A stretch of 28,394 bases of DNA from Lachnospiraceae bacterium (GTDB taxonomy: Bacteria > Bacillota > Clostridia > Lachnospirales > Lachnospiraceae): assembly GCA_900766575.1 (NCBI GenBank), contig CAAFVW010000076.1:1-28394 (forward strand), read 5' to 3'. Positions 1-7,550 of the stretch are shown here, one piece after another (position 1 is the first letter of the stretch; each line of letters starts with the position of its first letter). Under the pieces are notes generated by a model, which was given only the letters and a program-made list of their open reading frames with translations, searched no databases and was not told the DNA's origin. The translations under genes were made by a program, and so were the position numbers.

Positions 1-35
1 CTCACAAATTCATTTCATGGAGGTGCGCTCCGCTA

Positions 36-96
36 ATAGAATTTGTCATATAGTGCTCTGTGTGCAAGCACCCTCGCACTATAAGCCAAATTCTAT
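36..96 (-). terminator. Long hairpin at the 3' end of araD
   Basis: On the minus strand the araD stop codon lies inside a two-part stem. Outer arms ATAGAATTTG / CAAATTCTAT (87-96 and 36-45) enclose inner arms TATAGTGC / GCACTATA (76-83 and 49-56), with 3-nt interruptions between them. The loop itself contains a small GTGC-TT-GCAC hairpin. No U-run follows, so this is not a classic intrinsic terminator. It could act as a 3' stabilising structure or be part of a dispersed palindromic repeat. The structure is certain; the function is inferred. Confidence 0.5.
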
Positions 97-797
97 TTCT
101 GAACTGTTTGACCATAGTAAGCGTTCTTGCCGTGTTTCCGGTTGTAATGTTTATCCTGTAATTCCTGGGGGGCCGGCTGGATTCTTGGGTTGATGGTCTC
201 GGCGCGGTATGCCATCTTCGCCACTTCTTCCAATACTACGGCATTATGTACCGCTTCCTTCGCATCCTTGCCCCAGGCAAAGGGACCGTGGTTCTTGCAA
301 AGTACTGCGGGAACTGCCTTGGGATCCTTACCCAGACGCCGGAATTCATTCACGATCAGGTGTCCGGTATTTTCCTCGTATGCATCCTCGATCTCTTCCT
401 TCGTCAGACAGCGCACACAGGGAACTGGTCCGTAAATATAATCCGCGTGGGTGGTTCCGTAGCAGGGAATGTCCCTCCCCGCCTGGGCCCAGCTGGTGGC
501 GTAGGAAGAATGGGTATGTACGATGCCGCCGATCTCCGGGAAGGCCTTGTACAGTTCCAGATGGGTTGCCGTATCGGAAGAAGGATTCAGATCTCCCTCC
601 ACCTTATTGCCATTCAGGTCCATGACTACCATCATCTCCGGGGTCAGCTTATCATAGTCCACACCGCTGGGTTTGATGACGAACAAGCCGCTCTCTCTGT
701 CAATGGCACTGACATTTCCCCAGGTAAAGGTCACCAGACCGTACCGGGGCAGATCCATATTTGCTTCATATACTTTCTGTTTTAATTCTTCTAACAT
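93..797 (-). CDS. araD: L-ribulose-5-phosphate 4-epimerase
   Basis: This cytosolic zinc enzyme converts L-ribulose 5-phosphate to D-xylulose 5-phosphate, the last step that takes L-arabinose into the pentose phosphate pathway. At 234 residues it has the family length and the class II aldolase/AraD fold. Visible signatures are the early GLVTFTWGNVS segment, the zinc-ligand motif HTHSSYATSWAQAG near residue 95, TTHADYIYGPVPC, and a later histidine in CKNHGPFAWG. A GGGAGAAG-type ribosome site precedes the ATG. It is the last gene of a three-gene operon behind the regulator and the sugar kinase, 26 bp after the kinase stop. The substrate could also be a related sugar phosphate (L-xylulose or L-fuculose type), but the AraR-like regulator supports arabinose. 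Confidence 0.92.
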   Translation of the reverse strand: MLEELKQKVYEANMDLPRYGLVTFTWGNVSAIDRESGLFVIKPSGVDYDKLTPEMMVVMDLNGNKVEGDLNPSSDTATHLELYKAFPEIGGIVHTHSSYATSWAQAGRDIPCYGTTHADYIYGPVPCVRCLTKEEIEDAYEENTGHLIVNEFRRLGKDPKAVPAVLCKNHGPFAWGKDAKEAVHNAVVLEEVAKMAYRAETINPRIQPAPQELQDKHYNRKHGKNAYYGQTVQK

Positions 798-823
798 AAT
801 TTTATAAACTTCTCCCGTTTCTA

Positions 824-2410
824 TTATTTTGCCGCAACTGCTGCCTTTTCTGCGGCAAGCAGCTTTTTGTACTCTTCCAGGAAAGCATCAAAGCCCTTCA
901 CATCTTCAGAATCCGGATTCAGAGTCGTTCCGGTCTGTCCTGCGAAAATTCTGTCATTCAGATAAGAAGAAAGTGTCTCTCCGTCTTTTTTCTCCTTCAT
1001 AAAAGCTGCCAGGATTGCAATTCCCCAGGCACCGCCTTCACTTGCCGTATCCATAACAGTGATAGGTGCATTCATACCTGCGGCCATGATGCGCTGTCCC
1101 ACCACGGGAGTCTTGAAGAAGCCGCCATGACCCATCAGGGAATCTACTGTCACATGCTCCTCTTTTAACAGGATATCCATACCGATCTTCAGAGCAGCCA
1201 CTGCACTGTACAGATGGGAACGCATAAAGTTTGCTAATGAAAAATCCGCATCCGGAGTTCTCACTACCATAGGGCGGCCGGCATCCAGCCCGGTGATCGG
1301 TTCGCCGGAGAAGTAGTTGTACGCCATCACACCACCACAGTCTGCGGCACCCTCCAGTGCCTTACGGTACAACACACCATACAGCTCGTTCTTATCTACT
1401 TTCACTCCGAAGCTCTCTGCGCATTCCCCCAGAAGATTTACCCAGGCATTCAGATCGGAGGTACAGTTATTGCAGTGTACCATTGCCACAGGCATACCGT
1501 CGGGAGTAGTGACCATATCGATCTCTTCGTGTACTTTTTCCATAGCCTTTTCCAGTACAATCATAGCAAAAATAGAGGTTCCGGCGGAGACATTACCGGT
1601 GCGGACAGCCACGCTGTTGGTGGCTACCATTCCAGTTCCCGCATCACCTTCCGGAGGACACATGGGTGCTCCGGGCTGCAGGGTTCCGGTGGGGTCCAGC
1701 AATTTTGCACCCTCAACAGTCAGGACACCGGCAGGCTCTCCGGCTACGAGTACCTTGGGCAGAATGTCACGGATCTTCCAGTCAAAATGATGTAATTCAT
1801 CAAATTGATCCAGCATCTTCTGATCGAAATCCATAATCGTGGAATCAATGGGGAACATACCTGCTGCCTCGCCGATACCCAGTACTTTCTCTCCGGACAG
1901 CTTCCAGTGGATATATCCGGCCAGAGTTGTGAAGAAAGCAATATCCTTCACATGTTCTTCCCCGTTTAATATTGCCTGATACAGATGCGCGATGCTCCAT
2001 CTCTGGGGAATGTTGAAGTTGAATACCGGAATCAGCTTTTTGCAGGCTTCGGATGTCTGTGTGTTTCTCCAGGTGCGGAAAGGCACTAACAACTCACCTG
2101 CTGCATTAAAGGGCATATATCCGTGCATCATTCCACTGAATCCCAGTGAACCCAGCGTGGTCAGCTTTTCCCCGTATTTTGCTTCCACGTCATCGGTCAG
2201 ACTCTTGTAGCAGCCCTGTAATCCTTTCCAGATGTCCTCCATGCTGTAGGTCCAGGTATCGTTCTCCAGGCGATTCTCCCAGTCGTAGGTTCCCATGGCA
2301 ACAGGAGCATGGCTCTCATCCACCAGTACCGCTTTGATTCTGGTGGAACCAAACTCGATACCAAGGGCTGTTTTTCCTGTTTTGATTGCTTCTTTTACTG
2401 CTTCGCTCAT
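824..2410 (-). CDS. araK: FGGY-family carbohydrate kinase, probable L-ribulokinase (AraK type)
   Basis: This is a cytosolic sugar kinase, 528 residues long, of the FGGY fold. The N-terminal phosphate-binding segment GIEFGSTRIKAVLVD (about residues 17-31) and a second ATPase-domain segment GNVSAGTSIFAM are visible, along with substrate-side GFSGMMHGYM. It is not the classical AraB type. Clostridia are known to use a non-orthologous ribulokinase called AraK next to araD and araR, and this gene sits in that position. It would phosphorylate L-ribulose to feed AraD. The ribosome site AAGGAG lies 7-8 bases before the ATG, and the gene follows the regulator by 24 bp. Xylulokinase-like activity is the main alternative. 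No arabinose isomerase or transporter is in the window. Confidence 0.78.
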   Translation of the reverse strand: MSEAVKEAIKTGKTALGIEFGSTRIKAVLVDESHAPVAMGTYDWENRLENDTWTYSMEDIWKGLQGCYKSLTDDVEAKYGEKLTTLGSLGFSGMMHGYMPFNAAGELLVPFRTWRNTQTSEACKKLIPVFNFNIPQRWSIAHLYQAILNGEEHVKDIAFFTTLAGYIHWKLSGEKVLGIGEAAGMFPIDSTIMDFDQKMLDQFDELHHFDWKIRDILPKVLVAGEPAGVLTVEGAKLLDPTGTLQPGAPMCPPEGDAGTGMVATNSVAVRTGNVSAGTSIFAMIVLEKAMEKVHEEIDMVTTPDGMPVAMVHCNNCTSDLNAWVNLLGECAESFGVKVDKNELYGVLYRKALEGAADCGGVMAYNYFSGEPITGLDAGRPMVVRTPDADFSLANFMRSHLYSAVAALKIGMDILLKEEHVTVDSLMGHGGFFKTPVVGQRIMAAGMNAPITVMDTASEGGAWGIAILAAFMKEKKDGETLSSYLNDRIFAGQTGTTLNPDSEDVKGFDAFLEEYKKLLAAEKAAVAAK

Positions 2411-2434
2411 TGTGTTCTCTCCTTATCCCTTTGA

Positions 2435-3517
2435 TCATATTTCCTTTTTATGTTCTGCCACAGATTCCCGCTCCACCACACGGGTATCAAATTCATAGGT
2501 CAGGTCCTTTTTCCTGCCTGCAATCATTTGCAGCAATGTATCCGCTGCTTTTTTTCCAAGGTTCTCCTTGGGGTGCGGCAGAGAAGTAACAGGCACCTCG
2601 CTGTGTCTGGCAAGATCCGAATCATCGATGCTGATGATCGATACGTCCTCCGGCACCCGGATATTACGCTCTGCCAGCATGCGGATCAGTTGAAAGGCAA
2701 TCTGATCATTATATGCCAGAAGTGCGGTGCATTCCTCCACCCGGTTCAGAATCCGGTCCCGGCAATAGCCCAACTGTTTCGACTCGTCCGTGTCGATCCA
2801 CACCATCCGGGAGTCCGTCACGGTAAGTCCTGCCTCTTCCATCGCCCGCAGATAGCCCAGATAACGCTGTCTGCCCTGACCATCGTCCAGTTTCAGGATC
2901 GCGCCGATCTTCTGATGTCCTTTTTCAATCAGATACCGTACCGCCTTGTAAGCAGCTTCCGCATCATTCAGCGATACGTGAGGTACTTCCAGTTCCGGAT
3001 AATAGGTATTGAAAAATAGCAATGGGATCTTCCGGGCCATCAGATGACGGTACAGATCAAGATTCGGATTGGGCAGTCCACTCTTCGTACCTTCCACGAT
3101 CACTCCCGCCACATCATCCCGTTTCAGCAAATCCTTCAGGATGCTTTTCTCCCGGTTCAGCGTGTTGTTCGTAAAATAGATCTGCACGGAAAAACCGCTT
3201 TCAAATAAAGTATTCTGCATTCCCTGCAGAATTCTGGGGAAAATATAGCTGTCCACATAAGTAGTCACTACAGCGATGCTGTTGCGCTGTTCCAGATTCT
3301 TCCGGCGGTCGAAACTCACATAAGTGCCGCTGCCCCGGATTCTCTGTACCAGTCCGTCCTCCTCCAACGCGCCGATGGCTTTCCGTACCGTCTGTCTGCT
3401 GATGTGGAACCGTTCCGAAAGCCGGTTCTCTGAGGGAACCTTCTCTCCGGGTCCCAACTGTCCATCCGTGATCTGCTCCTGTATGTAATTTATGAGGTTT
3501 TGATATTTGGTCTCCAT
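2435..3517 (-). CDS. araR: AraR-type transcriptional repressor (GntR winged helix plus LacI-like sensor)
   Basis: This 360-residue DNA-binding regulator probably senses L-arabinose. Residues 1-70 form a GntR winged helix (PSENRLSERFHISRQTVRKA, then the GSGTYVSF wing). From about residue 85 a periplasmic-binding-like LacI sugar domain follows, with AVVTTYVDSYIFPRILQGM at its start and VSIISIDDSD near the end. This GntR+LacI architecture is diagnostic of AraR. The frame stays open up to 3583, but the ATG at 3517 is preferred: it places the HTH at the N terminus as in B. subtilis AraR. The promoter -10 at 3528-3533 would leave almost no leader. No good ribosome site is present. It is first in the operon with the kinase and araD, so it is probably autoregulated. 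Confidence 0.88.
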   Translation of the reverse strand: METKYQNLINYIQEQITDGQLGPGEKVPSENRLSERFHISRQTVRKAIGALEEDGLVQRIRGSGTYVSFDRRKNLEQRNSIAVVTTYVDSYIFPRILQGMQNTLFESGFSVQIYFTNNTLNREKSILKDLLKRDDVAGVIVEGTKSGLPNPNLDLYRHLMARKIPLLFFNTYYPELEVPHVSLNDAEAAYKAVRYLIEKGHQKIGAILKLDDGQGRQRYLGYLRAMEEAGLTVTDSRMVWIDTDESKQLGYCRDRILNRVEECTALLAYNDQIAFQLIRMLAERNIRVPEDVSIISIDDSDLARHSEVPVTSLPHPKENLGKKAADTLLQMIAGRKKDLTYEFDTRVVERESVAEHKKEI

Positions 3518-3527
3518 AATCACTTTC

Positions 3528-3556
3528 AGTATAATCAGGCTACTATGCAAAGTCAA
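3528..3556 (-). promoter_or_regulatory. Sigma-A promoter of araR-araK-araD
   Basis: On the minus strand, TTGACT (3551-3556) and TATACT (3528-3533) are separated by exactly 17 bases. The expected start of transcription is about 3521, only a few bases before the chosen ATG at 3517, which implies a leaderless or nearly leaderless regulator mRNA. Confidence 0.75.
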
Positions 3557-3585
3557 TACATCTTCTGTTCCTATTGAGTACATTT

Positions 3586-3616
3586 ATGTATAGTTGTACA
3601 CTATACAACTATACAT
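3586..3616. promoter_or_regulatory. Perfect 31-bp inverted repeat, probable AraR operator
   Basis: The arms ATGTATAGTTGTA (3586-3598) and TACAACTATACAT (3604-3616) are perfect reverse complements around a 5-bp centre. The element lies in the divergent region between araR and the DUF885 gene, 30 bp upstream of the araR -35. The core TTGTA-N5-TACAA resembles the TGTAC-type half sites of known AraR boxes. Assignment to AraR is inferred from position. Confidence 0.65.
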
Positions 3617-3682
3617 TCCCTTCTATCCTTCCATCTCTGTACATATACTCTTATTAACACTCTCTATCCTCAGGTAACTCTC

Positions 3683-5542
3683 GTGCGAAAACGTTCCCCA
3701 CTCTCCTTCCCCCAACTGCTCCTGTGCATCTGTCTCCTATGTGTCTTCACCGGTGCTCTGGGATTACTGGCCTCCCATTCCTCCGCAGACAAACGCTTTG
3801 CGCAATTCACCGCCCGGCTTTTCCGGGAAGAAATGACTGCCAGCACCCTGAATATGCATTACACCATTGCCGATCCGGAAGCCTTCGGCATCTCCGAATA
3901 CGAACCGGTTCTCCCAATCTACCAGCCAGATAGCCAGGAAGACAGCAAAGCCCACTGCGCCAAACTGTCACAGCAGCTGGCCTCCCTGGATTCCGACAGC
4001 CTTTCCCCGGAAAATGCCACTACTTACCGACTACTGCAACGCTCTCTGGAAAACGATCTGGCTCTGGCGCAATTTGCCTATTATAACGAACCCTTGTCTC
4101 CCTCCTCCGGAATGCAGTCCCAGCTTCCTGTATTACTGGCAGAGTACACTTTCCGCACCAGGCGGGATGTGAGCGATTATCTGGCCCTTCTGGAGCAGGT
4201 GGACGACTATTTTGCCTCCCTGCTTCTCTACGAACAGGAAAAAGCCGCTGCCGGTTTCCTCATGCCGGTCTGTTCTCTGGAAAAAGTCCGGAAGCAGTGT
4301 GACACTATTGTCACTTCGCAGGAACTGACACAGGGAACACATTTTTTGCAGACCACCTTTGAAGAACGGTTATGGATACTACAGAAACAGGGTCTTTTCT
4401 CACCGGAAGAAGCTGCCTCCCTGATAGAAAGGAATGATCACCTCCTGTCCACTGTGGTGCTGCCTGCTTATTCCGCCTTATCCGAAGGCTTGCTCCGGCT
4501 GGAAGCTTCCAATGGCAGCCGTAACACCTCTTCCGAAGCTGACAGTGTACAGAACTCTCTCCCCACAGGGCTCGCTCTGTTACCGAATGGAAAAACCTAC
4601 TACCACCATTTATTGTTTGCAGAAACCGGTTCTTCACGCTCCGAAAAAGAACTGGTACAGATGCTGTTAGAAAAATTTCAGGAGGAGCAGTCTGCCATCC
4701 GCAGTCTGGCAGCCCAGTCTCCTTCTCTGATTTCGCTGCTCTCTGAGGGTATCACGGAGGATTTCCCCCTGACAGAGCCAGAAGATATGCTTACGGATCT
4801 CCAGGCACGTATGAAAAATGACTTTCCTGTCAGTCATCCTCTCCCTTCCGTCACTGTCAAGGATGTAGTCCCCAGCCTGGAACCCTACAGCGCCCCGGCT
4901 TTTTACCTGACAACACCTCTGGGAGATTCCGACAATAATGTCATATATATTAACCGGCGAAGTTCTCCCGGAGGACTGGAGCTCTATACTACTCTGGCCC
5001 ATGAAGGATTTCCGGGGCATCTGTACCAGACGGTATACAGTAACCGCGTTTTTTCTGACAGGAACATTGATCCCGCCAGAAAATTAATCTGGTACGGCGG
5101 TTATCTGGAAGGCTGGGCATTGTATGTGGAATTTCTCTCCTATGATTATGCAGCTGAGCTGCTAGTGCAGGCCGGGCAGACAGATGCGGCCCAGGCCGCC
5201 CGCCTGGAGAAACACACCCGGAGTCTGCAACTATGCATGTATACCCTGTTGGATCTCCTGATCCACGGAGAAGGTGCCGGATACGACCAGACGGCAGAAG
5301 TTCTGGGCAAATTCGGTATTGATTCCCCACAGGCCTGCAAGGCCATCTACACATATATCGCGGAAGAACCCTGTAATTATCCGAAATATTATATTGGATA
5401 TCTGGAAATTTTAAAATTACGGGATGCAGCAGTGAATCACTGGGGCAGTACCTATTCTGACCTGAAATTCCATACTTTTTATCTGGAACAGGGAATCTCT
5501 GATTTTTCCACCCTGCATGACCTGCTTTTGATGACAAACTAG
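3683..5542 (+). CDS. DUF885-family zinc metallopeptidase, membrane-anchored or secreted
   Basis: This is a predicted metal-dependent peptidase of 619 residues. The start is GTG, giving MRKRS followed by a hydrophobic segment (about residues 10-31) that is either a signal peptide or an uncleaved anchor; no clear lipobox is seen. The catalytic signature is HEGFPGH at residues 440-446, with the expected downstream glutamate in EGWALY at about residue 476. Both are hallmarks of DUF885, a family related to zinc carboxypeptidases. The ribosome site is weak (CAGGTAA). The gene diverges from araR but has no obvious functional link to it. The substrate is unknown; extracytoplasmic peptide degradation is the reasonable inference. 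The promoter is unclear: a TATACT at about 3651 lacks a good -35. Confidence 0.85.
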   Translation: MRKRSPLSFPQLLLCICLLCVFTGALGLLASHSSADKRFAQFTARLFREEMTASTLNMHYTIADPEAFGISEYEPVLPIYQPDSQEDSKAHCAKLSQQLASLDSDSLSPENATTYRLLQRSLENDLALAQFAYYNEPLSPSSGMQSQLPVLLAEYTFRTRRDVSDYLALLEQVDDYFASLLLYEQEKAAAGFLMPVCSLEKVRKQCDTIVTSQELTQGTHFLQTTFEERLWILQKQGLFSPEEAASLIERNDHLLSTVVLPAYSALSEGLLRLEASNGSRNTSSEADSVQNSLPTGLALLPNGKTYYHHLLFAETGSSRSEKELVQMLLEKFQEEQSAIRSLAAQSPSLISLLSEGITEDFPLTEPEDMLTDLQARMKNDFPVSHPLPSVTVKDVVPSLEPYSAPAFYLTTPLGDSDNNVIYINRRSSPGGLELYTTLAHEGFPGHLYQTVYSNRVFSDRNIDPARKLIWYGGYLEGWALYVEFLSYDYAAELLVQAGQTDAAQAARLEKHTRSLQLCMYTLLDLLIHGEGAGYDQTAEVLGKFGIDSPQACKAIYTYIAEEPCNYPKYYIGYLEILKLRDAAVNHWGSTYSDLKFHTFYLEQGISDFSTLHDLLLMTN

Positions 5543-5782
5543 TGGTTTTATGCTAAAATAAGCCCATGGATCATCAGGTTGGAGGAACCCGATATTACCG
5601 CTCTGTTGGAACACATTCTGAACGAGGACGTAGAACGGGTTCTGTCACAGCATCTGGACATGGACCCCCGGGAAGAGGGATTTATCCCTGCTGCCCGGTT
5701 TACTCTGGACAATAAGCGTCTGGTCATACGATGGAGAAATATAATCCCTGGAACATGCTTATCGCAGCGGCACTCTCGCTAA
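5543..5782 (+). other. Unrecognised open stretch downstream of the DUF885 gene, probable gene remnant
   Basis: After the TAG of the peptidase gene the same reading frame stays open for about 79 codons to the stop at 5780-5782. It includes a TTG-initiated segment at 5579 with an acidic-amphipathic stretch (ITALLEHILNEDVERVLSQH, then EEGFIPAARFTL). I do not recognise it. It has no ATG in frame near its front and only a weak ribosome site. It runs into the YhgE/Pip fragment in another frame, so it is more likely debris than a working gene. Its fusion to the peptidase by stop-codon readthrough cannot be excluded. Confidence 0.3.
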
Positions 5783-5969
5783 CGGCGTCACCACACTTTC
5801 CGATGGCAGCGACAAACTGACCGAACTGGATACCGATGAACTTCAGGAAGTGATCGACCGTATGAAAGCCACTGCTTCTGTATCTGAGAATTATGATTCT
5901 TTCACCGGAGACAATAATGCCATGGACAGCAGTGTGAAATTTATTTACAAGATCAATACCGCAAAATAA
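5745..5969 (+). pseudogene. C-terminal fragment of a YhgE/Pip-family membrane protein
   Basis: From about 5766 the frame encodes SGTLANGVTTLSDGSDKL, then EVIDRMKATASV, SFTGDNNAMDSSVKFIYKIN and a TAA stop at 5967-5969. The L-x-x-G heptad repeats followed by a D-R-(L/M)-K-A and an M-D-x-S-V-K-F-I-Y-K ending are typical of the C-terminal end of YhgE/Pip (phage infection protein) ABC-2-like membrane proteins. A stop at 5742-5744 closes the frame, so the roughly 600 or more upstream residues, including all membrane segments, are missing. It ends just before a strong terminator. The identity is recalled from the family pattern; the truncation is read directly. Confidence 0.7.
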
Positions 5970-5988
5970 AACATCACTGTTCCATAAC

Positions 5989-6017
5989 TTGACAAGGCCC
6001 CTCTCCTTTTCTATACT
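5989..6017 (+). promoter_or_regulatory. Near-consensus sigma-A promoter for the AEC transporter
   Basis: TTGACA (5989-5994) and TATACT (6012-6017) are separated by 17 bases. The promoter is interleaved with the preceding terminator: its spacer is the ascending arm and its -10 sits in the loop. Expected transcription start is about 6024, leaving a leader of roughly 45 nt before the ATG at 6071. Confidence 0.75.
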
Positions 6018-6038
6018 TGCAAAAGGAGAGGGGCTTTT
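5997..6038 (+). terminator. Strong intrinsic terminator
   Basis: Perfect 14-bp arms GCCCCTCTCCTTTT (5997-6010) and AAAAGGAGAGGGGC (6021-6034) flank a 10-base loop and are followed by TTTT. It closes transcription coming from the DUF885 gene and the remnant region. Confidence 0.85.
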
Positions 6039-6070
6039 AGCTTCCGATAACAGAAAGGCAAAAGATTTCC

Positions 6071-7018
6071 ATGGAACAACTCTTATTCAGTCTAAACGCA
6101 ACGATCCCCGTTTTCCTGGTTATGGTGATCGGTTATATTTTACAGCAATTACATCTGACCAATGATTCCTTTATTAAAACACTGAATTCCTTTAACTATA
6201 AAGTAACCCTGCCGGTTCTGCTGTTCAAGGATATTTCCTCTGCGGATTTCTACAGTGTCTGGGATACCGGTTATGTTCTGTTCTGCTTTTTCGTGACTTT
6301 TTTCTGCATCGCAGTCACCTGGATCGTCGCAGGTATTTTTTATAAAAACAAATCCCGCCTGGGGGAACTTGTCCAGGCCAGCTACCGCAGCAGCGCCGCA
6401 GTCCTGGGTGTCGCATTTATCCAGAATATCTATGGCAACTCCGGTATGGCTCCCCTGATGATCGTAGGCACAGTTCCCCTGTACAACATTGCCGCTGTAC
6501 TGATTCTGTCCTTCACCGGTCCGGAGGCAAAAGGCTTCGATAAAAAGTCCCTGATAAAATCTCTGAAGGGAATTGTTACGAATCCCATTATCATCAGTAT
6601 TGCTCTGGGAATGCTCTCCAGCGCCTGCCGTATCAGTTATCCCGTGATGATCTCCAAGACCATCAATAATATCGCCGTACTGGCTACCCCTCTGGCCCTG
6701 ATTGGTCTGGGCGCCGGATTCGAGGGCCGCAAGGCGTTGAAGCTTTTAGCTCCTACCTCTGTGGTAACGCTCCTCAAGCTGGTGGTATGGCCCGCTCTGT
6801 TCCTGCCTCTGGCAGTGCATTTCGGTTTCACCGGGGAAAAACTGGTAGCAATTCTTATCATGCTGGGTTCTCCTACCACCGTAAGCTGCTATATCATGGC
6901 GAAAAATATGAATCACGAAGGAACGCTGACTTCCAGTGCTGTCGTGGCTACTACGTTTTTAAGCTCCGTAACACTGACCGCGTACTTGTTTATACTGAGA
7001 AGTCTGCAATTAATTTAA
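6071..7018 (+). CDS. AEC-family transporter (auxin efflux carrier / malate permease type)
   Basis: This integral membrane carrier has 315 residues and about ten hydrophobic segments in two halves. Visible features are the N-terminal FSLNATIPVFLVMVIGYILQ, a middle VASYRSSAAVLGVAF-like segment (QASYRSSAAVLGVAF), LIGLGAGFEG, and the C-terminal LIMLGSPTTVSCYIMAKNM, all typical of AEC transporters. The substrate cannot be told from the sequence; characterised bacterial members move dicarboxylates or amino acids. It has its own promoter inside the upstream terminator, so it is probably monocistronic. An AGAAAGG-like ribosome site lies somewhat far from the ATG. Its TAA stop abuts the stop of the convergent spmB gene with no intervening base. 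Confidence 0.88.
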   Translation: MEQLLFSLNATIPVFLVMVIGYILQQLHLTNDSFIKTLNSFNYKVTLPVLLFKDISSADFYSVWDTGYVLFCFFVTFFCIAVTWIVAGIFYKNKSRLGELVQASYRSSAAVLGVAFIQNIYGNSGMAPLMIVGTVPLYNIAAVLILSFTGPEAKGFDKKSLIKSLKGIVTNPIIISIALGMLSSACRISYPVMISKTINNIAVLATPLALIGLGAGFEGRKALKLLAPTSVVTLLKLVVWPALFLPLAVHFGFTGEKLVAILIMLGSPTTVSCYIMAKNMNHEGTLTSSAVVATTFLSSVTLTAYLFILRSLQLI

Positions 7019-7546
7019 TTACATTTTCCCGGCAAGGAAAATACTTGCCACAGTCCCCGCTAACGTTGCCAATAATGCTCCCGGCAGCGTGTAGCGGGTT
7101 TTCGTTACCTTTGCCGCCAGAAAATATACGCTCATGGTGTAAAAGATAGTCTCCGTACAGCTCATAAGAATCGAGGTCAACAGACCGGCATAGGAATCCG
7201 GTCCGCAGGTCTTGAAAATGTCCAGCACCAGACCGGTTGCCGCAGAAGACGAAAACATCTTCACAATGAGAAGCGGAATCAACTGTGCCGGAAGTCCAAC
7301 GACCTGTGCCGCCGGACCGATGCATTGGCCCAGTAATTCAAAAAATCCGGAAGCTCTGAGAATTCCCACCGCCATCATCAGCCCCACCAACGTTGGCAGA
7401 ATCTCCACCACGATGCGCAGCCCTTCTTTTGCTCCCTTCAGAAAAGTCTCATAAACCTTCACCCCGGAGACCATTCCATACCCTACAATCCAGAAGATCA
7501 CCATGGGAATCATAATATCTGACATATGTGTCAACGCATTCATCAT
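7019..7546 (-). CDS. spmB: Spore maturation protein B
   Basis: This 175-residue membrane protein carries a nucleoside-recognition (Gate) domain. Visible segments are VGYGMVSGVKVYETFLKGAKEG, GLMMAVGILRASG and SSAATGLVLDIFK near the usual positions. In Bacillus SpmA and SpmB are needed for full spore-core dehydration and heat resistance. The frame extends upstream to 7624, but the ATG at 7546 is preferred: it sits 4 bp after the spmA stop with GGAAGG as ribosome site, and gives a length near that of B. subtilis SpmB. No terminator separates it from the convergent transporter. Confidence 0.9.
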   Translation of the reverse strand: MMNALTHMSDIMIPMVIFWIVGYGMVSGVKVYETFLKGAKEGLRIVVEILPTLVGLMMAVGILRASGFFELLGQCIGPAAQVVGLPAQLIPLLIVKMFSSSAATGLVLDIFKTCGPDSYAGLLTSILMSCTETIFYTMSVYFLAAKVTKTRYTLPGALLATLAGTVASIFLAGKM

Positions 7547-7550
7547 AAAA

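Noticed and set aside
3518..3583. Longer araR with 22 extra N-terminal residues
   Set aside because: There is no ribosome site before it. The extra residues are not part of a GntR domain, and the strongest promoter lies inside this extension.
4989..5537. 182-residue minus-strand ORF inside the DUF885 gene
   Set aside because: It is a shadow: its composition is Cys/Arg/Pro-rich with no domain, and the plus-strand frame carries the peptidase motifs.
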